Shown here: positions 52,164 through 59,231 of the stretch, piece after piece
Layout: every line of letters begins with the position of its first letter
Numbering within the stretch: position 1 is the stretch's first letter
From: Rhizobium sp. BK376
GTDB taxonomy: Bacteria; Pseudomonadota; Alphaproteobacteria; Rhizobiales; Rhizobiaceae
Direction: 5' to 3'
DNA: 64,000 nt
NCBI RefSeq assembly: GCF_004341625.1
Contig: NZ_SLZG01000013.1
Coordinates: 1 to 64,000, forward strand
The notes under the pieces: model-generated
Database searches by the model: none
Seen by the model: the letters and a program-made list of their open reading frames with translations, nothing else
What the model was told of the DNA's origin: nothing
Made by a program: the position numbers and the translations under genes

Positions 52164-52991
52164 ATGACGGACGCACCTGTCGGCCTGATCACCAGCGCGG
52201 CCTCGGAAAACCTCTTGAAAAACCGACGATCGGAATTTGTCTCCACTCCGTGGGGAGAAGCTGCGGTCCTCGTAGGCGAGATTGGACGACGGCAATCCGC
52301 CGTTATCCTGCGCTATGGCGAAAAGCTGACGCTTCCCAGCCACAAGATCAACTATCAGGCCAACATTTGGGCGCTACGTGAGCTCGGCGTTGAGTCCATA
52401 ATTTCTCAAAATGCCATCGGGTCAGTAAATCCTGCGATCCGACCGGGCGATATCGTGATCTCCGACGACTTCCTCGACAAAACCAAATCCCGCGCGCAAT
52501 CGCTCTTCGACCAAAGCGATTGCTGGGTGCGTGTGGATTTTACCGACCCGTTCTGCCCCCGTTTGCGCGCCGATCTGATTGCAGCGGCCGTTAAGCACAG
52601 CAATCGGGTCATCGAACGCGGCACATTCGTCTGTACTGAAGGGCCCCGGTTTGAAACTCCGGCAGAGATCGCGGCCTTCGCTCGAGAAGGCGGTGATATC
52701 GTCGGCACGCCGTTGGTTCCCGAGGTTATTTTTGCACGAGAAGCGGAAATGTGTTTCGCCTCCATCGCTCCCGTCATCAACTTCGGAGCTGGAATGGCTC
52801 CCGCAGTGGTCCATTTCGGCCCCGGGAGCATGAATGAAATGTACTACAAAAACGGTTTGCACGATCTCGTCGAAAAAACACTGATCGACGCGATTTCAGG
52901 TGTTTCCAACGATCGAACCTGCAATTGCGGTCATGCACTAGACGGAGGTTTCAACGGCACCCCGCCCGAATGGCTCAAACGCCGGGCGTAG
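52164..52991 (+). CDS. MTAP/purine nucleoside phosphorylase family protein with altered phosphate site
   Basis: The 275-residue protein follows the MTAP fold: SHKINYQANIWALRELGVESII (residues 59-80), PGDIVISDDFLDKTKSRAQSLFD, CTEGPRFETPAEIAAF (157-172) and VPEVIFAREAEMCFASIA. From memory of human MTAP, the phosphate loop GGTG appears here as SAAS (11-14), the RHGRQH block as RYGEKL (50-55), and the NMTTVPE block as GTPLVPE (181-187). The two aspartates that select adenine (TDYDC) correspond to INFGA (205-209), with Asn in the first place as in 6-oxopurine-specific PNPs. I infer preference for a deaminated purine, fitting the deaminase before it, and possibly hydrolysis instead of phosphorolysis. 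The gap to the deaminase gene is 11 bases. Confidence 0.78.
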   Translation: MTDAPVGLITSAASENLLKNRRSEFVSTPWGEAAVLVGEIGRRQSAVILRYGEKLTLPSHKINYQANIWALRELGVESIISQNAIGSVNPAIRPGDIVISDDFLDKTKSRAQSLFDQSDCWVRVDFTDPFCPRLRADLIAAAVKHSNRVIERGTFVCTEGPRFETPAEIAAFAREGGDIVGTPLVPEVIFAREAEMCFASIAPVINFGAGMAPAVVHFGPGSMNEMYYKNGLHDLVEKTLIDAISGVSNDRTCNCGHALDGGFNGTPPEWLKRRA

Positions 52992-53032
52992 AACAGAACA
53001 ACGGGCCAATACACCGCACCAAGGTTAGATAC

Positions 53033-54859
53033 GTGACCCCTGAATCGATACTCTCTGTACGCAATCTTACCACTTCGTTTCGCATGAATGAGGGTTGGAA
53101 CCCTGTTGTCAAAAACATTTCCTTCGATATCGCTCCGCGGGAAACCGTGGCGATCGTTGGCGAGTCTGGCTCAGGCAAGAGTGTGACATCACTTTCCATT
53201 ATGCGTCTTCTTCCGAAAAAGCTGAGCCGCATCGGGGGTCAGGTCCTGTTCCGGAACCGCGATCTGCTGTCGTTGCCGGAGGAGGAAATGCGACAGGTAC
53301 GGGGCAATGAAATCTCGATGATTTTTCAGGAGCCCATGACATCGCTTAATCCGATCTTCCCGATCGGTAAGCAGATTGCCGAGGCATTGACCGTTCATAG
53401 GCATATGTCGAAAGCGGAAGAACACGCGGAAGTCATCCGCCTTCTCGAAAAAGTCCGAATTCCGAATGCGAAAAGCCGCTTTGCCGAGTATCCTCATCAA
53501 TTCTCGGGCGGTATGCGGCAGCGCGTGATGATCGCGATGGCATTGGCGTCCCGGCCCAAGCTTTTGATCGCCGACGAACCGACAACCGCACTCGATGTAA
53601 CCATCCAAGGCCAAATCCTCGATCTGATAAAAGCACTCCAGGAAGAAGAAGGCATGGCGGTTCTCTTCATAACCCATGACATGGGCGTCGTCGCGGAGAT
53701 CGCGGACCGAACCATCGTTATGTTTCGCGGTGATGTTGTTGAGACGGATAGTACAAACCGCATCTTTGAACAGGGAAAACATCCATACACCCGAGCGCTA
53801 ATTTCCGCGGTACCACGACTGGGTTCGATGGGTGATAGAGAGGTGCCTATGCGGTTCCCTCTTGTCGACGTCGCCAGCGGACAACGGCAAGACGTGGCTG
53901 ACATAACCAACACCGTCGATAAAGCCAGGCAACCTGTTTTGAATGTCCGAGACTTGACAGTTCGCTTTGATATTCGTTCCGGTATATTTCAACGAAAAGT
54001 TGGCGCCGTACACGCCGTTGAGAAGATTTCCTTCAACCTGTTCCAAGGCGAAACCTTGGCGTTGGTCGGAGAATCCGGCTGCGGCAAGTCGACAACAGGC
54101 CGTTCGGTAACACGTCTGGTGACCCCGACTGATGGGGACATCACCCTCGATGGCCATGACATGATGAAGGCCGACGGGTTTGAGCTCCGCAATTTGCGGC
54201 GGTCTATACAAATGGTTTTCCAAGACCCCTTCGCTTCTCTGAATCCGCGTATGCGCGTCGGAAATGCGATTGCGGAGCCCTATGTCGAGCACGGCTTGGG
54301 GACAGCGGATCAAGCCCGAGAGAAGGCGGCCGACTTGATGGAGAAAGTCGGCCTGAGCGCCAACGAAATGACCAGATTTCCGCATGAGTTCTCTGGCGGC
54401 CAACGACAACGCGTTGCGATCGCCCGAGCTCTCATGCTCGATCCGAAAATAATCGTTGCGGATGAAGCGGTCTCTGCCTTGGATGTGTCGATCAAGGCCC
54501 AGGTCTGCAACCTGCTGCTTGACCTACAACAGAGTTTGAATCTCGCCTTCCTGTTCATCAGCCACGATATGGCGGTTGTCGAAAGGGTGAGTCACCGGGT
54601 TGCGGTGATGTTCCTGGGGGAGATCGTGGAAATGGGTCCCCGAGCCGCCGTCTTCGGAAACCCACAACATTCATATACCCGCAAGCTGATGTCCGCGGTT
54701 CCTGACCCAGATCCAGCCCGGCGATCCATAAAGCGAAATTTGCAAAGCGATGAAATTAAGAGCCCAATCCGTTCAACCGACTACGTCGCTCCCATCCGAA
54801 AATATCGGGAGGTCAGCGAGGGTCATATCGTCCAGATTGAAAACATAGCACTGCGTTGA
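53033..54859 (+). CDS. fused Dpp-type ABC transporter ATPase (DppD-DppF)
   Basis: From the GTG at 53033 (AAGG eight bases before) the protein has 608 residues; the frame is open back into the preceding gene. Two complete cassettes are visible. The first has Walker A GESGSGKS, signature FSGGMRQRV and Walker B LLIADEPTTALD. The second has GESGCGKST, FSGGQRQRVAIARAL and IIVADEAVSALD. Each is followed by an oligopeptide-type C-terminal segment (for example HPYTRALISAVPRLG). It supplies both ATPase subunits of the importer whose other parts are at 46765-50122, separated from them by three enzyme genes. That interleaving shows that uptake and the enzymes form one unit. Confidence 0.88.
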   Translation: MTPESILSVRNLTTSFRMNEGWNPVVKNISFDIAPRETVAIVGESGSGKSVTSLSIMRLLPKKLSRIGGQVLFRNRDLLSLPEEEMRQVRGNEISMIFQEPMTSLNPIFPIGKQIAEALTVHRHMSKAEEHAEVIRLLEKVRIPNAKSRFAEYPHQFSGGMRQRVMIAMALASRPKLLIADEPTTALDVTIQGQILDLIKALQEEEGMAVLFITHDMGVVAEIADRTIVMFRGDVVETDSTNRIFEQGKHPYTRALISAVPRLGSMGDREVPMRFPLVDVASGQRQDVADITNTVDKARQPVLNVRDLTVRFDIRSGIFQRKVGAVHAVEKISFNLFQGETLALVGESGCGKSTTGRSVTRLVTPTDGDITLDGHDMMKADGFELRNLRRSIQMVFQDPFASLNPRMRVGNAIAEPYVEHGLGTADQAREKAADLMEKVGLSANEMTRFPHEFSGGQRQRVAIARALMLDPKIIVADEAVSALDVSIKAQVCNLLLDLQQSLNLAFLFISHDMAVVERVSHRVAVMFLGEIVEMGPRAAVFGNPQHSYTRKLMSAVPDPDPARRSIKRNLQSDEIKSPIRSTDYVAPIRKYREVSEGHIVQIENIALR

Positions 54860-55029
54860 CTATCTTCCAGCGAGCCATCTCTCATCTGTCAGGCTTGTAT
54901 GAGCCGACCATCATTGGCTTTCCATGTCAGCCCCAGATCATTCCCAAATTGTTGTCAAGTCGCTAGGGTTGCAAGGTCAGGTGGCTCGTGCCACTAGCTG
55001 ACGTTTCTGTCTTGACTGAGCAGTCGGCT

Positions 55030-56652
55030 TCACGGCCATCTCGATCTCGATCCGGAAAAACTGATCTCCATTGATGAAACCGGCTTGTCAGCCCGCTCCC
55101 TAGCAGAGCCTTCGGCTGAAGCCATCCGCCAGATGTTCCGGCCGTCGGCCTTGGCGTGGTAGAGCGCTCGATCTGCCTCTTGAACGAGCGCCTCGCCGTC
55201 CACCCCATCCGCCTGCGCAGTCGCGATCCCGATACTGATCCCGATGGTGATCGACAGCCCTTTGATCAGGAAAGGCCTGCTGATCGCGCTAATGGACCGC
55301 TCTACCAAACCAACTGCTTTATTCTTGCTCCCGACCAACAGAATCGCGAATTCGTCGCCACCCAAACGGGCAACCATGTAGCCCTGCGCCTCCGCCTGCA
55401 GGCGCTGGGCGACGATCTTGAGCACGTCATCGCCGGCAGCATGCCCAAAGGTATCGTTGACCGGCTTGAAGCCATCGAGATCGAGGCAGCAGACCGTGAT
55501 ATCGCCGCCACTGCGTGATGACAGAGCCCGGTCCAGAGCTTTGTAGAACTGCATGCGGTTTGGTAATCCGGTCAGGACGTCGTGGTGAGCCAGACGGCTG
55601 GCCTCCGCCTCCGCGAGAATCCGCTCGCTGACGTCTGCAATGGTCAGTAGAAGCCGGCGCTCGGGACCGTCATGGAGCAGGCGGACGTAGATCATGACAT
55701 GCCGCTCCCTGCCGATGGCTGTATGCTGCAACCAGACGGTTTTCGCGTCGCAATCGCAATCAAGGTCGAGGAGAGCGTTTGCAAACCGCTTGGCCTCGAC
55801 ATCGACATGCATGTCGCAGGCCCGCTTGGACAGCAGGACTGATTCATTGAAACCGTAAAATTCGACAGCTGCCCGGTTCGCCTCCAGAATTCGCAAGCTG
55901 TTGCCATCGCATAGAAGCATCGGCATCGGATTGGCGTCGAACAACTGATGGAGCCACTCCTCGCGCTGCTTCAGTTGGGTGATGTCGATGCGCATGCCGA
56001 TTGCACCGCCGTCCGGAGTACGCCGATCGTCATGGCGAAGCCACCGGCCGTCTCGCAGTTGCTGCAATTCTTGGGAAACGGGCTGACGGAATTTCTGCAT
56101 GCGTTCGCGCAGCCACTCATTCTTGTCGACTACGACCTCCCCCATGTTCCCGCCTGCGAGGCTCCTCTTTAGTAAGTCCTCGAAAGAAATACCTGGCGCC
56201 AGATATTCGGCAATGTCGGCATAGAGCTCGGCATATTTTTCGTTCCACAAGACGTATCGATCACTCGCATCGAAGACGCATACCGCTTCAGGGAGCATTT
56301 CAATCACATATCGAAGACGAAGATTCGCTTCACTGGCTCCCAGGCCCGGTTGGTCCTCATCCGTGGGTTCGATGAGGACAATCGTGTTCTCTCCGACCGA
56401 TGATGGCCAAGTCAGTACCTTCACGCGATGGGGGATCATATGGCCGCTGGAATCCCTGATTTCGCAAAACGACCTTGGAGCCAACGGCCAGGCCGGCATC
56501 AGGTCAGGTATGGCGATCCCCAGCAGTTCACCACCGTAGCCAAGCAAGTTGCGGGCTTTCAGATTTGCGAAAACAATCGCGCCGTCTGTGTCGACTAGGA
56601 GCGCCGACATCGGACATGTCTCCAGAAGCACCTCAATATCCTCGACAAGCAT
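55030..56652 (-). CDS. PAS-domain diguanylate cyclase (GGDEF)
   Basis: The 540-residue cytosolic protein has three PAS-like modules at about residues 5-90 (ALLVDTDGAIVFANLKARNLLGY), 110-225 (PEAVCVFDASDRYVLWNEKYAELY) and 235-345 (MPMLLCDGNSLRILEANRAAVEFYG), then a GGDEF domain (about 355-515) with DVLTGLPNRMQFYKAL and an intact active site RLGGDEFAILL. There is no EAL domain, no membrane segment and no signal peptide. It should make cyclic di-GMP in response to a signal sensed by the PAS modules. It converges with the transporter operon and has no evident partner. Confidence 0.9.
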   Translation of the reverse strand: MLVEDIEVLLETCPMSALLVDTDGAIVFANLKARNLLGYGGELLGIAIPDLMPAWPLAPRSFCEIRDSSGHMIPHRVKVLTWPSSVGENTIVLIEPTDEDQPGLGASEANLRLRYVIEMLPEAVCVFDASDRYVLWNEKYAELYADIAEYLAPGISFEDLLKRSLAGGNMGEVVVDKNEWLRERMQKFRQPVSQELQQLRDGRWLRHDDRRTPDGGAIGMRIDITQLKQREEWLHQLFDANPMPMLLCDGNSLRILEANRAAVEFYGFNESVLLSKRACDMHVDVEAKRFANALLDLDCDCDAKTVWLQHTAIGRERHVMIYVRLLHDGPERRLLLTIADVSERILAEAEASRLAHHDVLTGLPNRMQFYKALDRALSSRSGGDITVCCLDLDGFKPVNDTFGHAAGDDVLKIVAQRLQAEAQGYMVARLGGDEFAILLVGSKNKAVGLVERSISAISRPFLIKGLSITIGISIGIATAQADGVDGEALVQEADRALYHAKADGRNIWRMASAEGSARERADKPVSSMEISFSGSRSRWP

Positions 56653-56872
56653 CGGTATCTCTGGTCACCTGATCGTTTCGGAATGTCTTTTGCCCCGTCA
56701 CCCTATGGACCGATAGTAAAGGAATAGAATAAGATTCCGCAAAAGGTTTCTCGAATGGCTTATGCTCGAGTTGAGAGCGTTCAAGCATCTGTGAACGTGC
56801 GTGTTTTGCCACGCCGAGAGTGCAGCCCATATGCTTAATCCAGATTCGATTAGCTCCTTGAAGGACACCTAC

Positions 56873-57205
56873 ATGAATATCGGCGTTTTTGGCGCCGGCT
56901 ATATTGGCGGTACCTTGACCCGTCGCTTAGCGGCAGTTGGCCACAAGGTCTTCGTCGCCAATTCACGCCGCCCCGAATCACTTGCCGAGCTAGCTGCGGA
57001 AACAGTAGCGACAGCGGTAACCGCACATGAAGCTGCTCGTAGCGGAGATGTGATAATCGTAACGATCCAAGAGTCGAGCGTCCCGAATTTAACGAAGGAT
57101 CTTTTCGACGGCGTCAGCCCGGAAGTCGTCGTGGTCGACACTGGCAACTATTACCCGCAACAACGCGACGGCAGGATCGCACCGATCGAGGATCGGCATG
57201 CCTGA
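56873..57205 (+). pseudogene. F420-dependent-reductase-like NAD(P)-binding protein, frameshifted remnant
   Basis: From the ATG at 56873 the frame reads MNIGVFGAGYIGGTLTRRLA, a dinucleotide-binding fold of the NADP-dependent F420 oxidoreductase-like family, and continues through DTGNYYPQQRDGRIAPIED to a stop at 57205. Family members are about twice as long. One extra base near 57195 appears responsible: removing it restores GMPEG after IED, as in intact homologues, but homology then fades. The gene is therefore disrupted and probably truncated next to the duplicated dnaE2 tail. Confidence 0.6.
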
Positions 57206-57653
57206 GGGCGCCGCCCATGTCTATTTCCCGGCATCATCAGTTTCTTGCCTCATAGGTGCCGCGTCAAGCCGACAGTGCTGTGAAACACCTGCGTCAGATG
57301 GCTTTAATCGACAAATCCACAGAAGTGCATTTGATGGAAGCAAGCCTGAGACTATGAAGTTGGGAACAAGGGCCTTTCTGTCGTTTTTTGCTCTTGAAGC
57401 AATTTGAACCGACGACCTGCTCACAGCGCTAATCTTCAATGAAAATTCCGCGTCTTCACCTTCAGCGTGTCGATATGCAAATCGGGTATTTATCCCGAGC
57501 CCGAGACTATGCCGAGCCAGTTTCCTAAAGCCCGCGATTTCCGATAGGCCCAGATTCTAAGCTCGGCATAGTCTCTTGATGTGTACTCGGCTGGAATGCC
57601 AACAGCGGAAGTGACCAGCTCGTCTCAATGAAGCTCTCGGAACTCCTTTCGAG
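57206..57653. other. gene-poor stretch with an inverted copy of the dnaE2 3' end
   Basis: Between the truncated oxidoreductase and the beta-propeller gene no intact gene is found. From about 57455 the plus strand reads RVFTFSVSICKSGIYPEPET and MPSQFPKARDFR to a stop at 57546-57548, matching the end of DnaE2 (IYPAPETMPSEFPKARDFR). The region upstream of it shows no clear continuation of dnaE2. Confidence 0.6.
57488..57570 (+). repeat. inverted copy of the dnaE2 3' end with 15-bp terminal inverted repeats
   Basis: These 83 bases are the near-perfect reverse complement of 59149-59231. Inside them GAGACTATGCCGAGC (57503-57517) and GCTCGGCATAGTCTC (57561-57575) form a perfect 15-bp inverted repeat around 43 bases that include the dnaE2 stop codon. 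The structure resembles a small mobile or recombination element settled on the dnaE2 tail. Confidence 0.75.
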
Positions 57654-58772
57654 CTAGTGCGCTGTGATGTGGATAAGGTCGACCGAGTGCAAGTCTGCGA
57701 CCGCGATCTGACTTCCGTTCGGCGAAATCGCCAGTCCCCCAGCAAAGTAGCTGATATGAATAATGGCGTCGGCCGTGTCTCCGCTAAAGGGCCGCCAAAT
57801 GCGGATTGTATCCCAGCCGTCGGGAAAAACGAGGCCGCGCTGATCGTTGCTCCAAAGTATGGGCAAACTCACCCCGCATTCAGCAATATGGTCGGCGCAA
57901 TCGTCGCCGACCCAGGCGGGAGAATGACTGGCGAGCAATGCGCCGTCCTCGATTCGACGTATATGGATCGCATCTCTATCTGCCGAAATGGCCTCCAAAA
58001 CAGCGACAAGCTTTCCGTCTGGACTTAAAGAGTAGCCGTAATTCAAGGAGCTCGAAAATATCTTGAACTTGTCACTTAGGCGAGGATTGGCGACGATGGC
58101 GTTATCAGCGAGCGGAACGACGAGAACCGATCCATCATCGGAGAACTGCATCAGCCCGATGCCAGGGCGGCTCTCGTCAGGCAATTCAAAACTAGCGAGT
58201 ACGTGCCAGTCTGCGGTGTCATAGACAATGACCGACTCCTTAGGAGCCAGCGCGCTATAGCCGACGGCCAACATCGAGCCGTCCGGTGACGGTGAAAAGA
58301 CCACCGTCGCTTTCGAAAGGCTTTCCGAAATATCGCCACGCCGTGGCCCCTTGAAGAGAGTTCGACCATCTGCGAGATCAGTCACCGTAAATGCGGTGTC
58401 GTTGTCGTCGCCGCCGGGTGTCACGACGCGCTTCGCGTCAAGCATCTCGTGAAAGGTGAAAGGTGAAGGAAGTTCGCCTTGAAAATTCAATGAACCGTCT
58501 GAGCGATAGGAACGAACGCCATCGTAGCTATAAGCTACTAAATTCGGCATCGCAGAATTCCATCGTAATTGCGATGGCGAAACTTTCGATGGAATCACCG
58601 CTTGAAGGACTAATCGCGGCGCATTTGCCCCACCAGATTGTGTGATGGTCGGCTCCTTACTATACGTCACCAACTGATAAAACGACCAAAATGACCATAT
58701 TTCCCGCCCAGCAGCGACGCATAGGACAATTGCCGCAGCTACTACTGTTAATCTCACTATCTTGAAGCGCAT
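57654..58772 (-). CDS. membrane-anchored beta-propeller-like protein, unknown function
   Basis: The 372-residue product has one N-terminal hydrophobic segment (VRLTVVAAAIVLCVAAG), probably an uncleaved anchor, and a C-terminal region of repeated short beta-propeller-like units: VVFSPSPDGSMLAVGYS, MQFSDDGSVLVVPL, YSLSPDGKLVAVLEA and LAISPNGSQIAVADL. These are WD40-like repeats, which usually serve as binding platforms. The start at 58772 (MRFKIVRLTV) is preferred to a TTG at 58817. The gene lies alone between two inverted copies of the dnaE2 tail, with AT-richer codons than dnaE2, so it was probably brought in by the recombination that made them. Confidence 0.6.
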   Translation of the reverse strand: MRFKIVRLTVVAAAIVLCVAAGREIWSFWSFYQLVTYSKEPTITQSGGANAPRLVLQAVIPSKVSPSQLRWNSAMPNLVAYSYDGVRSYRSDGSLNFQGELPSPFTFHEMLDAKRVVTPGGDDNDTAFTVTDLADGRTLFKGPRRGDISESLSKATVVFSPSPDGSMLAVGYSALAPKESVIVYDTADWHVLASFELPDESRPGIGLMQFSDDGSVLVVPLADNAIVANPRLSDKFKIFSSSLNYGYSLSPDGKLVAVLEAISADRDAIHIRRIEDGALLASHSPAWVGDDCADHIAECGVSLPILWSNDQRGLVFPDGWDTIRIWRPFSGDTADAIIHISYFAGGLAISPNGSQIAVADLHSVDLIHITAH

Positions 58773-58961
58773 ACAGCGGTGTTCCCCGACAATCCAACTC
58801 ACGAAACTGGAAATCAAAACGCTGGGCGATACTGTGCGTTCTCTGGGTAGAAGCTAAATTGCCACCATGGCGTGAAGCTTAACGCCAAACGGTAGGCTTG
58901 TGGTCCGCTTCGGGCGACATGCGCCCAATGCATCGATGCTTGAACCTACGAATTAGGATTT

Positions 58962-58987
58962 GATGCCGCGGTTCGCGCCGCGGCATC
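58962..58987. terminator. GC-rich hairpin upstream of the recombinase remnant stop
   Basis: GATGCCGCGG at 58962-58971 pairs perfectly with CCGCGGCATC at 58978-58987 around a six-base loop. It lies just after the stop of the recombinase remnant at 59005-59007 on the minus strand, so it was probably its terminator. Confidence 0.55.
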
Positions 58988-59004
58988 ACCAAATTGAAAT
59001 CCGA

Positions 59005-59147
59005 TTAGAGTTTGTCGAGAAACGACAACAACTTATCGTCCGCCTTGAAGCGCCGATGAGTTTGGTCGCCGAAGGGGACAACTTTCGCGAGTTCCGCCTC
59101 CTTGATCGCCAGATGGGCATGCAAGTATGGCTGGGTTGAGCGTGTAG
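59005..59147 (-). pseudogene. C-terminal remnant of a tyrosine recombinase (integrase/transposase)
   Basis: The minus strand reads ISTRSTQPYLHAHLAIKEAE, LAKVVPFGDQTHRRFKADDK and LLSFLDKL to a stop at 59005-59007. This is the end of a phage-integrase-type tyrosine recombinase of the sort frequent in rhizobial mobile elements; the Tyr in QPYLHAHLAIKE is in the position of the catalytic tyrosine. Everything N-terminal is absent: the homology stops where the TATGCCGAGC repeat arm begins at 59149. The recognition is from the conserved C-terminal pattern only, and no database search was done. Confidence 0.65.
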
Positions 59148-59148
59148 A

Positions 59149-59231
59149 TATGCCGAGCTTAGAATCTGGGTCTATCGAAAATCGCGGGCTTTAGGAAACT
59201 CGCTCGGCATAGTCTCGGGCGCGGGATAAAT
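59149..59231 (-). repeat. dnaE2-side copy of the inverted repeat element
   Basis: This copy contains the real dnaE2 stop codon (59172-59174) and is bounded by TATGCCGAGC at 59149-59158 and GCTCGGCATAGTCTC at 59202-59216. It is the inverted partner of 57488-57570, with a handful of substitutions between them. The left arm is shorter than in the other copy. Confidence 0.72.

Noticed and set aside
55160..55180. Possible promoter or small RNA in the gap between the transporter operon and the diguanylate cyclase
   Set aside because: This position is inside the cyclase gene; the true gap (54860-55029) shows no clear hairpin or promoter.
57198..57407. A short frame after the truncated oxidoreductase that might be an independent gene
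   Set aside because: Only its first residues (MPEG) fit the oxidoreductase continuation; the rest has no recognisable content and no ribosome site.
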